DNA of 64,000 bases from NCBI GenBank assembly GCA_963762315.1, contig CAVXKO010000003.1, positions 1 through 64,000 of the forward strand, written 5' to 3'. Shown here in pieces: positions 28,594 through 37,230 of this stretch. The notes below the pieces were generated by a model. That model ran no database searches. It worked only from the letters and a program-made list of their open reading frames with translations, and had not been told where the DNA came from. Within the stretch, counting starts at the first letter, position 1, and every line of letters begins with the position of its first letter. The stretch is from RPQJ01 sp963762315 (GTDB lineage Bacteria; Pseudomonadota; Gammaproteobacteria; Steroidobacterales; Steroidobacteraceae). A program made the position numbers and the translations under genes.

Positions 28594-30498
28594 ATGAATC
28601 GGATTCTGCAATCCTTTATCGCTTTCGCGGCGGGTGCCGCGGCCTGCGTAGCGTGGGCGGCCACGCCCGGCAACGACGAGGGGGCGACCAAGGAAGACGT
28701 TCTACGCATCGCGCAACCCTCGTTCTCGCCCTATGCCGGACGCAAATATCCGACGCGTGTCTTTTTCGGCGACACGCACCTGCACACGTCGGTCTCCGTG
28801 GATGCCGGCACGATGAATCGCGTCGGCCAGGAGGACGCCTACCGGTTCGCGCGCGGCGAAGAAGTCACCAGCACGGGCGGATTGCGCGCCAAGCTCTCGC
28901 GGCCACTCGACTTCCTCGTGATCTCCGATCACGCGGAGATGTACGGTCTCATGCCGCAGTTGCTTAGCGGCGACCCCGAGGTCCTCGCCACGGAAGCCGG
29001 AAAGAAATGGTACGGCGAGCTGACGAGCGGCGACCAGGACCGGATCTTCGGCACCGCAATGGAGATCGTGGCATCGCTGTCGGGCAAGGTGCCGCCGATC
29101 AAGAGCGAGAAAGCCGTCCGCAACGCATGGCAGGCCTACACGGCTCTCGCCGACAAATACAACGATCCCGGCCGCTTCACGGCGATCATCGGCTTCGAGT
29201 GGACCGCCATCGGCGGGTTCAACCTGCACCGCAACGTGCTCTTCCGCGGCGACTCCAGCGTCGCGAACCGTACGCTGCCGTACTCGCAGTTCGACAGCCA
29301 GAATCCCGAGGACCTCTGGCGTCACCTCGCGGAACTCGAGAAGCAGACCGGCGCCGAGGTGCTGGCCATTCCGCACAACGGCAACCTCAGCAACGGCCGC
29401 ATGTTCTCGGTGGAGACCTTCGACGGCAAGCCGCTCACGAAGGAGCTGGCGGCGCTGCGCGCCCGGTTCGAGCCGCTCATCGAAGCGACGCAGATCAAGG
29501 GCGACGGCGAAACGCACCCGTTCCTCTCGCCGAACGACGAGTTCGCGGACTACGAGAAATGGGACCGGTCGAACCTCAACGGCACCGAGGCGAAGACGCA
29601 GGGCATGCTGCAGTACGAGTACGCGCGCGAGGCGCTCAAGAACGGCCTGGCGCTGGAGCGCAAGCTCGGCGTGAACCCGTTCAAGTTCGGCATGGTCGGC
29701 AGCACGGACTCGCACACGTCGTTGTCGGCGGTGGAGGAGGAGAACTTCTTCGGCAAGCACTCGGGCGTCGAGCCCGGCCCGCATCGCTGGGAGCACATCG
29801 TCATCCAGGCGCCGGATCCCAAGTTCAACATCTACGGCTGGATGCAGGCGTCGGCGGGTTATGCAGGCGTCTGGGCGACGGAGAACACGCGCGAGGCGAT
29901 CTTCGACGCGATGAAGCGCAAGGAAACCTACGCGACGACGGGATCGCGGATGGTCGTGCGCTTCTTCGGCGGATGGGATTTCACCGCGGACGACGCGCAG
30001 TCGCGCCTGCCGGCCGGCGTGGGTTACGCCAAGGGCGTGCCGATGGGCGGGGACTTGCGCAAGGCCCCGGGCGGCAAGTCACCGACGTTCCTCGTCGCCG
30101 CGATGAAGGATCCTTACAGCGGCAACCTCGACCGCATCCAGGTCGTCAAGGGCTGGCTCGACAAGGACGGCAAGACGCACGAGAAGGTGTACGACGTGGT
30201 GTGGAGCGGCGATCGCAAGATCGGCGCGAACGGCAAACTGCCGGCGGTCGGCAATACGGTCGACGTGGCCAGGGCAACCTGGAAGAACACCATCGGCGCG
30301 CCGGAACTGAGCGCGGCCTGGACCGATCCCGATTTCGACGCGCAGCAACCCGCTTTCTATTACGCGCGCGTAATAGAGATCCCGACGCCGCGCTGGACAG
30401 CGTACGAAGCGCTGCGCTACGGCATCAAGATGCCGCCGGAAGTGCCGATGACGACGCAGGAGCGCGCCTACACGTCGCCCATCTGGTACGCGCCGTAG
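28594..30498 (+). CDS. Exported DUF3604 protein (PHP-like metal-dependent hydrolase)
   Basis: A 634-residue protein with a signal peptide (NRILQSFIAFAAGAAACVAWA); GGGAGG lies upstream of ATG 28594. PHP-type metal ligands appear in order: 'GDTHLHTS', 'VISDHAEMYG', 'IPHNGNLSNG' and 'GSTDSHTS'. DUF3604 proteins are common in marine and soil proteobacteria; their reaction is not established, though hydrolysis of a phospho- or other ester is suggested by the fold. A beta domain occupies residues 450-634. Monocistronic. Confidence 0.88.
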   Translation: MNRILQSFIAFAAGAAACVAWAATPGNDEGATKEDVLRIAQPSFSPYAGRKYPTRVFFGDTHLHTSVSVDAGTMNRVGQEDAYRFARGEEVTSTGGLRAKLSRPLDFLVISDHAEMYGLMPQLLSGDPEVLATEAGKKWYGELTSGDQDRIFGTAMEIVASLSGKVPPIKSEKAVRNAWQAYTALADKYNDPGRFTAIIGFEWTAIGGFNLHRNVLFRGDSSVANRTLPYSQFDSQNPEDLWRHLAELEKQTGAEVLAIPHNGNLSNGRMFSVETFDGKPLTKELAALRARFEPLIEATQIKGDGETHPFLSPNDEFADYEKWDRSNLNGTEAKTQGMLQYEYAREALKNGLALERKLGVNPFKFGMVGSTDSHTSLSAVEEENFFGKHSGVEPGPHRWEHIVIQAPDPKFNIYGWMQASAGYAGVWATENTREAIFDAMKRKETYATTGSRMVVRFFGGWDFTADDAQSRLPAGVGYAKGVPMGGDLRKAPGGKSPTFLVAAMKDPYSGNLDRIQVVKGWLDKDGKTHEKVYDVVWSGDRKIGANGKLPAVGNTVDVARATWKNTIGAPELSAAWTDPDFDAQQPAFYYARVIEIPTPRWTAYEALRYGIKMPPEVPMTTQERAYTSPIWYAP

Positions 30499-30738
30499 CA
30501 GCGGGTGCCGGTGCGGCGCTACCGGGGCCGGCCGAAGTCCCGGACGGCACGGTGCCAGCCGGTATTCCAGTCCGCGGGCAAGCCCGGGTGCCGGCGACTG
30601 GCCGTTCCATCCTCGAGCGCGCTGGCCTGGATGTGGCCGGCGGCAGGCCGGCGCGTCGGGTCACGGTCTGCGGCCGAATAGGAACGACCCTGGGCCGTGC
30701 GATCGGTTCCGACGCGATGGCGGGTCACGAGCATCCAG

Positions 30739-30834
30739 TCAAGCATGGCGGAAGTCCTCGAACATCTGCGCCACGAACAGGAACCCGGTGGCGACCAAAG
30801 TGACGGCGCCGAAGGCAATGACAATCGAAAACAC
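30739..30834 (-). CDS. Candidate 31-residue single-helix membrane peptide
   Basis: A GTG at 30834, preceded by GGAG at 8-base spacing, opens 31 codons and a TGA. The peptide begins MFSIVIAFGAVTLVATGFLF and ends in a short charged tail (QMFEDFRHA): one transmembrane helix with an amphipathic end. No neighbour on this strand suggests a partner. Too short for most gene finders; the RBS and composition make translation plausible. Confidence 0.4.
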   Translation of the reverse strand: MFSIVIAFGAVTLVATGFLFVAQMFEDFRHA

Positions 30835-31164
30835 GTGGATTTCTCCAGGAACAGGTGGCACCGTCGGCTCGATTAACGGCCAGGGACGGCGGCGCGCGCC
30901 CGGCGGCACGCGAAAGGATTGAGGAATCAGGGCAAGCGCCCCCGTATCGCATGCGATGCAGCGTTGCGAACACGGCCGAGATTCAGGCGGCGGGCTCAGG
31001 AACCCGATTTCGAGACGGCGCAGGGAACCTGGCAAACCGTCAATGCTGAACAGCGGCGTGCAGTATACGGGATCGCCGCCTGCATCCCGGCCTGAATGCC
31101 GTTCCTGCTGTCGCTCGCAGACCCGAACTTGTCGCGCGCGCCGTGCAACAAGCAAACTCGCACC
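30835..31164. other. Intergenic region upstream of phzF-like gene
   Basis: About 330 bases with no supportable gene on either strand. It should contain the promoter of the PhzF/ammonia-lyase-like pair and, on the other strand, that of the small peptide. I saw no convincing repeat or operator. Confidence 0.5.
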
Positions 31165-32025
31165 ATGATGACGCGCCCGTACCTCCAGCTCGACGTATTC
31201 GCCCCGGCTCGCGGCTGCGGCAATCCGCTGGGTGTCGTGTTCGACGCCGGCGATCTCGATCCCGCCGCAATGCAGTTCATCGCCGCGTGGCTGAACCTCT
31301 CGGAAACCACGTTCGTGCTGCCGCCCACCCGGGCAGGCGCCGACTATCGGCTGCGCATCTTCACGCCGCGCCAGGAACTGCCCTTTGCCGGTCATCCGAG
31401 CGTGGGCACGGCGCATGCCGTGCTCGAGCGCGCACTGGTGACTCCGCGCGAGGGCTGCCTCGTGCAGGAATGCGCGGCGGGCCTCCTGCCGCTGAGGGTG
31501 GAGGGCGACGGCGGGCAGCGTCGCATTCATGTGCGCGCACCTCGCGGCGTGGAGCGCGCGGCCGATGGGTCGGCCGTGCTCGCGAGCCTGCGTGGCGCGA
31601 AACGAGGTTCGCTGCGTGCTGCGCTCGTGGACAACGGGCCGAAGTGGTGGTGCGTCGAACTCGAGGACGAAGCCACGGTGCGCACGCTGGCTCCGGATCT
31701 CGACGCCATGGCGAAGGCAACGATCGCAACCCAGTCCGTCGGTGTCGCCGTGTTCGCGCGCTGCTCCGGGCAGACGCATGAGCTGGTCGTGCGCGCTTTC
31801 GTTCCCGCCGACGGCATCCCTGAAGATCCCGTCACGGGCAGTGCCAACGCCGCCATCGCGGCGTGGTTGCACACGAACGCCGCGCTGCCGGCGCGGACGT
31901 TCATGTCCTCGCAGGGGCGCGAAGTCGGCCGCGATGGCATCGTCGAGATTACCGTCGATGCCGAGGGCGAGGCCTGGATCGGCGGACGGACGCAGACTGT
32001 CGTCGACGGCTCTTTGACCTGGTGA
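31165..32025 (+). CDS. PhzF-family isomerase
   Basis: A 286-residue PhzF/YHI9-fold protein made of two similar halves. Family markers: 'LQLDVFAPARGCGNPLGVV', catalytic Glu in 'LNLSETTFVLPP', 'LPFAGHPSVGTAHAV', and 'EDPVTGSANAAIAAWL'. PhzF in phenazine synthesis shifts a proton on a cyclohexadienyl acid; most relatives have unknown substrates. It ends 13 bases before the ammonia-lyase-like gene, so the two probably form an operon. Confidence 0.9.
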   Translation: MMTRPYLQLDVFAPARGCGNPLGVVFDAGDLDPAAMQFIAAWLNLSETTFVLPPTRAGADYRLRIFTPRQELPFAGHPSVGTAHAVLERALVTPREGCLVQECAAGLLPLRVEGDGGQRRIHVRAPRGVERAADGSAVLASLRGAKRGSLRAALVDNGPKWWCVELEDEATVRTLAPDLDAMAKATIATQSVGVAVFARCSGQTHELVVRAFVPADGIPEDPVTGSANAAIAAWLHTNAALPARTFMSSQGREVGRDGIVEITVDAEGEAWIGGRTQTVVDGSLTW

Positions 32026-32038
32026 TCGGAGCAATTGC

Positions 32039-33529
32039 ATGTCCACCGTCGTGCTCGATCGAGGGTTGACCTGGCCGGACGTGGTGACCGTGGCCCGGGG
32101 CGAGCGGCTCGCGCTTTCCGACGCCGCCTGGACTCGCATCGATCATGCGAGTGCCCTGGTGGCTGCGCTGGTCGAGCGCGGTGAGCGCGCCTACGGCATC
32201 ACGACGGGCGTCGGAGCCCTCGCAGACACTGTGGTGGATCGTGGAGCGCAGGCACGCCTTTCGCGCAACATCCTCATGAGCCATGCCTGCGGCGTGGGTC
32301 CGCGACTCGGGGAGGCGGAAGTGCGTGCCATCATGGCGGCGCAGGTCGCCAACCTCGCGCACGGCCATTCCGGCGTGCGCCGTGAAGTCATCGAGCAGAT
32401 GCTGGCGCTGCTGAATGCCGGCGTAACTCCGGAAGTCCCCTCGCGCGGATCGGTCGGCTACCTCACGCACAATGCGCACATCGCGCTGGCCTTGATCGGT
32501 GATGGCTGGGTGCAGCACTCGGGCGCACGCGTGCCGGCGGCCGACGCGCTGCGCCAACTCGGCAGGTCCCCGGTGGAACTCTCTGCCAAGGAAGGGCTTT
32601 CGCTCGTCAACGGCACGGCCTGCGCCACCGGCCTGGCGTGCGTGGCGCTCGCCCGCGCGCAAGCGCTGCTGGAATGGGCCGATGCCACCGCGGCGTTGAC
32701 GCTCGAAGCACTGGGCTGCCAGCTCGCGGCCTTCGAAGGCGCGGTGCTTGCCCTGCGCCCCTCGACGGGCATCGCCGCCGTCGGCGAAACGCTTCGATCA
32801 CGATTGTCGGGCAGCAGCTTGCTCGAGGCCGTGCAGGGCCGGCGCACCCAGGACGCGCTCAGCCTGCGCGCCGTTCCGCAGACGCATGGCATGGCGCGCG
32901 ACGTGTTCTTGCAGACGGCGAGTGCCGTCGACCGGGAACTCGCCTCCGTGACCGACAACCCGGTCGTGTTCGGCACCGTGGAAGCCCCAACGGTGCGCTC
33001 CGAAGCGCACGCCGTGGCGCCGGCGCTGGCGCACGCGATGGACAGTTTCGCCATTGCTTTGGCGCAAGTGGCGCAGATGAGCGAGCGGCGCACGGACCGC
33101 CTGGTCAATCCGCTGGTGAGTGGGTTGCCGGCCTTTCTTGCCGCGGATCCGGGCGCGGGTTCCGGGCTGATGATCGCTCAATACACGGCTTCGGCACTCG
33201 CGTCGGAATGCCGCCGACTGGCCGCGCCGGCCAGCCTCGACGGCGGCGTCACCTCGGCATTGCAGGAAGACTTCCTCGCTCATCCGACGGCCGCCGCCGG
33301 CAAGCTGCTCGAGCTGCTCGACGATGCCGAGCAGATCGTGGCCATCGAACTCGTTGCCGCGGCCGAGGCGCACGATCGAGTGGCGGCGCGTGGCCGGCGC
33401 GCACCGGCGAATGACCGGCTGCACCGATGGGTGCGCGCGGCGATCGCGCCCTATGCCGACGAGCGACCGCTCGGGCCGGTGCTCGAACAGGCGCGTGCGC
33501 TCATTCGGCAGGCTTCGCCGACCGTCTGA
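32039..33529 (+). CDS. Histidine/aromatic-amino-acid ammonia-lyase homologue lacking the MIO triad
   Basis: A 496-residue protein with the HAL/PAL fold along its whole length: Tyr52 in 'AYGITTGVG', 'SLVNGTACATG' (Asn191), 'RRTQDALSLRAVPQTHG' (Arg277), 'SVTDNPVVF' and 'SALQEDF'. In true ammonia-lyases the electrophilic MIO cofactor forms from Ala-Ser-Gly within G-S-V-G-A-S-G-D-L-A-P-L-A-H. Here residues 137-147 read GSVGYLTHNAH: the triad is absent and the loop is three residues shorter. The catalytic Tyr of Q-D-x-Y-S-x-R is Leu274. The frame is uninterrupted. It may be a MIO-independent lyase (ergothionase-like elimination is one precedent I recall) or a non-lyase; standard HutH annotation should not be trusted. 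Confidence 0.85.
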   Translation: MSTVVLDRGLTWPDVVTVARGERLALSDAAWTRIDHASALVAALVERGERAYGITTGVGALADTVVDRGAQARLSRNILMSHACGVGPRLGEAEVRAIMAAQVANLAHGHSGVRREVIEQMLALLNAGVTPEVPSRGSVGYLTHNAHIALALIGDGWVQHSGARVPAADALRQLGRSPVELSAKEGLSLVNGTACATGLACVALARAQALLEWADATAALTLEALGCQLAAFEGAVLALRPSTGIAAVGETLRSRLSGSSLLEAVQGRRTQDALSLRAVPQTHGMARDVFLQTASAVDRELASVTDNPVVFGTVEAPTVRSEAHAVAPALAHAMDSFAIALAQVAQMSERRTDRLVNPLVSGLPAFLAADPGAGSGLMIAQYTASALASECRRLAAPASLDGGVTSALQEDFLAHPTAAAGKLLELLDDAEQIVAIELVAAAEAHDRVAARGRRAPANDRLHRWVRAAIAPYADERPLGPVLEQARALIRQASPTV

Positions 33530-33575
33530 TGGCGGGCCGCAGCAGCGGAACACCGCAAGAGGCGCCGGGTGCTGG

Positions 33576-34874
33576 TCAGCGGGGCAGGGTGAGCACCGGC
33601 GCAAATCCGCCGCCGGGCGTCCGGAAGTTCGTGGTCTGCCCGCGGTAGAGGCGGGCAGCTCGCAGCCAGGTTTCGCCGTGGCTGCAGTAGTTGCGCAGGT
33701 CGACCCGCAGCTCGGATTCCTGACCATCGGTGACGACACGTCGCGTCGACGTGGGCGCGATCGCCTGCGCCACGTAGCGATGCGACAGGACGTGCTCGAA
33801 CGTCGAGCGGGTCAGCTTGTCGCCGCGATACGCCGCCTTGCTGCCGTAACCGTCGATCGGCTTGAAGAATAACTCCTTGCGCCGTCGCCAGAGTTGATCG
33901 GCGGCATTTCGATCGACGATTTCCGTGGGCGGAATCGTGCGCAGCAGGTGCTCGCGCTCGCGCGCATCGAGGCCCGCCGAGCCGAGCATTGCATCGTCGC
34001 GCAACCACGCGAGCAGGCGCTTGTCGGCCCAGTGCGCATGCGCCGCCGGATGGGGCGTGATCACGGCGAGATCTTCCTCGTAGGCGCGCTTCAGCGCGGA
34101 GTGACGTTCCTCGGCGAAGTAGAAGTCCGTGGCCCGGTTGTAGACGAGGTCGATCCGCTGCCCATCGGCGACCAGTTCGCCGCCGCGCACCTCCAGGTCT
34201 GCTGCATCGACGATTCGTGCGTGCCATCCGGCTTGCTCGAAGAGGCTGCGATAGAGCACGAACTCGGGGTGGAGGTACTGGTGCAGCGGGTCGTCGTCCA
34301 CGATCGCCAGGGAGGTGAGCGGCGCATCGCCGCGTGCGCGAGTCCATTCCTCGCGAAAGCCTGCGACGATGTGCGACGGAAGGTCGCCAGGAGGCACGTT
34401 GCCGGAGACGAGCCGGGCCATCGGCCCCGCCACGTGGTCGCAGCACGCCGTCAGCGCCCGCGCAAGTTCGAGGTTGACCAGCAACCCACCCGGGTTGGTG
34501 TTGATCTCGATGAGTTGCGGGTCGCTGCCGCCGAGGTGGAAATCAAAACCCAGCACGCCGCCGGACACGGCGCCCGCAACGCGGGCGATCGGCGGAGCGT
34601 GTTCTTCAACCTGCGTCATGTAGGCAGGGCTCGAGAGGGCGCGATGCACGAGCCGTGCGGTGCGGTCCATCGAGTCCGCTTCCTGCGGATCGACGAAGAC
34701 CACGCTGCCCGACGCGAGGCCCGGTCGCGACTCGAGCAGGTTGCCTGCTTCGCCGAGGTTCTCTACGAGTTGCGCCCGTAGCTTGTCGCGGTCGAGCCAG
34801 ATGCATTGGCACGCGGCGTTCAGGGCCGGAGCCAGCCGGGGGGCCGAAGGATCTGAATGTGCGCGAGTCGTCAT
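33576..34874 (-). CDS. ATP-grasp-like protein with permuted motif order, in ars operon
   Basis: A 432-residue soluble protein. The metal-binding motif that normally ends an ATP-grasp fold, E-I-N-x-N-P-G-G (Glu123-Asn127 in 'LIEINTNPGGLL'), sits in the first third, whereas the nucleotide-binding Lys/Gly-loop segment (Lys338 in 'FFKPIDGYGSKAAYRG') is near the C-terminus. This order indicates a circularly permuted ATP-grasp ligase. These enzymes join a carboxylate to an amine or thiol using ATP. It overlaps the acr3 stop by one base and is last in the arsR-arsN-arsC-acr3 operon, suggesting a role in arsenic handling, such as thiol-peptide synthesis (inference). Confidence 0.75.
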   Translation of the reverse strand: MTTRAHSDPSAPRLAPALNAACQCIWLDRDKLRAQLVENLGEAGNLLESRPGLASGSVVFVDPQEADSMDRTARLVHRALSSPAYMTQVEEHAPPIARVAGAVSGGVLGFDFHLGGSDPQLIEINTNPGGLLVNLELARALTACCDHVAGPMARLVSGNVPPGDLPSHIVAGFREEWTRARGDAPLTSLAIVDDDPLHQYLHPEFVLYRSLFEQAGWHARIVDAADLEVRGGELVADGQRIDLVYNRATDFYFAEERHSALKRAYEEDLAVITPHPAAHAHWADKRLLAWLRDDAMLGSAGLDAREREHLLRTIPPTEIVDRNAADQLWRRRKELFFKPIDGYGSKAAYRGDKLTRSTFEHVLSHRYVAQAIAPTSTRRVVTDGQESELRVDLRNYCSHGETWLRAARLYRGQTTNFRTPGGGFAPVLTLPR

Positions 34875-35947
34875 CACGCGCTCGATCGTTCGTACCAGCC
34901 CTTGCTCGAGTTGACGACGCGAACGACGAGCAGCATCACGGGCACTTCGATCAGCACTCCCACCACGGTCGCCAGGGCCGCGCCCGACTCGAACCCGAAC
35001 AGGCTGATCGCCGCGGCCACCGCGAGCTCGAAGAAGTTGGACGCGCCGATCAGGGCCGATGGACAGGCGATGTCGTGCCTCTCGCCGACCGCGCGATTGA
35101 GCACGTAGGCCAGCGTGGAATTGAAGAACACCTGGATCAGGATCGGCACGGCCAGCAATGCGATGACGAGCGGCTGATCGAGGATGGCTTCGCCCTGGAA
35201 CGCGAACAGGAGCACCAGGGTCAGCAGCAGGGCGCCGATCGACCACGGCCCGATCCTTGCCATGGCCGCATCGAATGCGGCTTGTCCCCTGGCAAGCAGC
35301 GATCGCCGCCACAGTTGCGCAAGGATGACCGGGATCACGATATAGAGCACCACCGACGTGAACAGGGTGCTCCAGGGCACGGTGATGGCGGCAATGCCGA
35401 GCAGCAGGCCGACCAGTGGTGCGAACGCGAACACCATGATCGTGTCGTTGAGCGCCACCTGGGTCAGCGTGAACATCGGATCGCCGTTCGAGAGCCGGCT
35501 CCAGACGAACACCATGGCCGTGCACGGCGCGGCGGCAAGCAGGATCAGGCCCGCAACGTAACTGTCGATCTGCTCGGCGGGCAGCCACGGGGCGAACAGG
35601 TGGCGGACGAAGACCCAGGCCAGCAGAGCCATGGAGAAGGGCTTCACCAGCCAGTTGACGAACAGCGTGACCCCGATGCCGCGGAAGTGCTGGCGCACCT
35701 CGTGCAGCGCCGTGAAGTCCACCTTCACGAGCATCGGGATGATCATCACCCAGATCAGGATGCCGACCGGAATGTTGACGCGCGCGATCTCCATCCCGCC
35801 GATCGACTGGAACAGGCCAGGGAGCAGTTGCCCGGCCGCGATGCCGACGAGGATGCAGATGAAGACCCAGACGGTGAGGTAGCGCTCGAACACGCTCATC
35901 GGCGCGCCCGCCGCACGCTTGCCGGTGACTTCGCATTGGGCCGACAT
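34874..35947 (-). CDS. acr3: Acr3-family arsenite efflux permease
   Basis: A 357-residue inner-membrane carrier with ten hydrophobic segments. Hallmarks of Acr3: 'SVFERYLTVWVFICILVGIAAG' at the N-terminus, the conserved Cys in 'LILLAAAPCTAMVFVWSRLSNGD', and 'CPSALIGASNFFELAVAAAISLFG' near the C-terminus. It expels arsenite by proton exchange. It is encoded 10 bases after arsC and overlaps the next gene by one base. Confidence 0.95.
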   Translation of the reverse strand: MSAQCEVTGKRAAGAPMSVFERYLTVWVFICILVGIAAGQLLPGLFQSIGGMEIARVNIPVGILIWVMIIPMLVKVDFTALHEVRQHFRGIGVTLFVNWLVKPFSMALLAWVFVRHLFAPWLPAEQIDSYVAGLILLAAAPCTAMVFVWSRLSNGDPMFTLTQVALNDTIMVFAFAPLVGLLLGIAAITVPWSTLFTSVVLYIVIPVILAQLWRRSLLARGQAAFDAAMARIGPWSIGALLLTLVLLFAFQGEAILDQPLVIALLAVPILIQVFFNSTLAYVLNRAVGERHDIACPSALIGASNFFELAVAAAISLFGFESGAALATVVGVLIEVPVMLLVVRVVNSSKGWYERSSA

Positions 35948-35957
35948 GTCTTGCTCC

Positions 35958-36446
35958 TCAGCTCACCTGGGCGCCGATACGATCCATCTCGGCTTTCAGG
36001 CGGACCGGATCGTCGCGCAGTGCTTCGAGCGGGAGCGCGAAAAATGCCTCGATGCGCCGCCGAAGAGTTCGATAGGCCGCGACGAATGCCGCATCGATCT
36101 CGGCGTCGGTGCCCGTGGCGTGCGCCGGGTCCTCGACGCCCCAATGCGTGCGAAGTACGGGCCCCAGGTACGCCGGGCAGGTTTCGCCGGCGGCGCTCGA
36201 GCAGACCGTGATGACGATGTCGGGCGTTTGCGGCAGGGCGTCCCACGACTTGCTGTGGTAGCCGTCGGTGGCAATGCCTTCCCGCGCCAGCAGCGCGAGC
36301 GAACGGGGATGCACCTTGCCGGTCGGTTTGCTGCCGGCACTCATGGCATGCCATCCCGCGGGAGCGAGGTGATTGAACGTCGCCTCGCCGAGGATCGATC
36401 GACAGGAATTCCCGGTGCACAGGAAGAGAACTTGAGACTCGGGCAT
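35958..36446 (-). CDS. arsC: Arsenate reductase, low-molecular-weight-phosphatase type
   Basis: About 162 residues from Met at 36446. The phosphatase P-loop C-x5-R is 'FLCTGNSCRS' (Cys10 to Arg16); later Cys residues (ITVCSSAAGETC) are placed for the intramolecular disulfide cascade of thioredoxin-dependent ArsC. The enzyme reduces arsenate to arsenite for Acr3. No stop codon separates this frame from the upstream ArsN segment, so it could be translated as the C-terminal half of an ArsN-ArsC fusion; the internal Met fits the usual ArsC start. Confidence 0.92.
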   Translation of the reverse strand: MPESQVLFLCTGNSCRSILGEATFNHLAPAGWHAMSAGSKPTGKVHPRSLALLAREGIATDGYHSKSWDALPQTPDIVITVCSSAAGETCPAYLGPVLRTHWGVEDPAHATGTDAEIDAAFVAAYRTLRRRIEAFFALPLEALRDDPVRLKAEMDRIGAQVS

Positions 36447-36901
36447 GCGCGTGGCCTGCCTTTCGATGTGGGGAAGCGACTTGATCATGCACACGGCCGA
36501 CGCGGGGCACAGCGAGCGGAACTCCGCGCTCGATTTCACGGCCTCGGGCGCCGAGTCGCGCGCGATCACGCGAATACCCGCGGCGCTCGAAAAACGGCCG
36601 CGCGGTCTGCGTCAGCAGCACCAGCTGCTGCAGCCCGATGTCGCCGGCCGCCGCTTCCAGGGCATTGACGAGCGCAGCGCCGACACCGCGATTGCGAGCC
36701 TCCGGCGCAGACGACCAGCGATCGCAGCAAGCCGACCGCGCCGTGCGGTTCGAGGCCGACGGCGCCGACGACAGCGCCGCTGACCTCGGCAACCCAGAAC
36801 GGCACGCGCGACGGATCCTCCAGGTCTTCGATCGGCAGCGCGGCCTGTTGCAGCAGGCGAAGCACCGTCTCCCGATCGTCCGTGGTGCCCGCGCGAATCA
36901 T
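36447..36901 (-). pseudogene. arsN: ArsN-type GNAT acetyltransferase with two frameshifts, in frame with arsC
   Basis: Three frames restore a GNAT protein: 'MIRAGTTDDRETVLRLLQQA ... VGLEPHGAVGLLRSLVV', then 'APEARNRGVGAALVNALEAA ... FFERRGY' (acetyl-CoA loop R-N-R-G-V-G-A-A-L), then 'RVIARDSAPEAVKSSAEFRS'. Shifts lie near 36710 and 36575 (one surplus T). ArsN acetylates organoarsenicals such as methylarsenite-type or phosphinothricin-like compounds, detoxifying them. ATG 36901 overlaps the arsR stop (ATGA). The last segment runs without a stop into arsC, implying a fused ArsN-ArsC protein if the frame is repaired. Confidence 0.8.
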
Positions 36902-37230
36902 GCGGACTTCCTCCGCGCGGCCGGCCTGGCTGGCGCGCAGACGCTGCCGAGGCTGCAGCAGTTCTCGGTGAGGTACGCCAGCACCTCGTTCATGCGCGCG
37001 AAGTTGGCCGAGTAGTACATGAACCGGCTCTCCTTGCGCACCGACACGAGGCCCGCCTGCGCCAGTTCCTTGAGGTGGAACGACAGCGTGGGCCCCGGGA
37101 TGGCGAGCCGCTCGCCGATCTCTCCGGCGGCGTAACCCTCCGGTCCGCGCTTCACGAGCAGGCGGAACACGGCAAGCCGCGATTCCTGGGCCAGGGCGGA
37201 CAAGGCCCCGAGGGCGTCGTTCTGGTTCAT
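36898..37230 (-). CDS. arsR: ArsR-family arsenic-responsive repressor
   Basis: A 110-residue winged-helix repressor ('ALSALAQESRLAVFRLLVKRG', 'GEIGERLAIPGPTLSFHLKELAQAGLVSVRKESRFMYYS'). The C-terminal 'ENCCSLGSVC' gives Cys-Cys-x5-Cys, the spacing of the As(III)-binding triad described for Acidithiobacillus-type ArsR, unlike the helix-alpha3 site of the E. coli protein. Arsenite binding should release DNA and derepress the operon. Its start codon lies inside a palindromic operator. Confidence 0.95.
   Translation of the reverse strand: MNQNDALGALSALAQESRLAVFRLLVKRGPEGYAAGEIGERLAIPGPTLSFHLKELAQAGLVSVRKESRFMYYSANFARMNEVLAYLTENCCSLGSVCAPARPAARRKSA

Noticed and set aside
33576..35936. A 786-codon frame suggesting an arsenite permease-ATP-grasp fusion.
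   Set aside because: The permease is read in a different frame and the N-terminal part of the long frame is low-complexity shadow; the ligase has its own start overlapping the acr3 stop.
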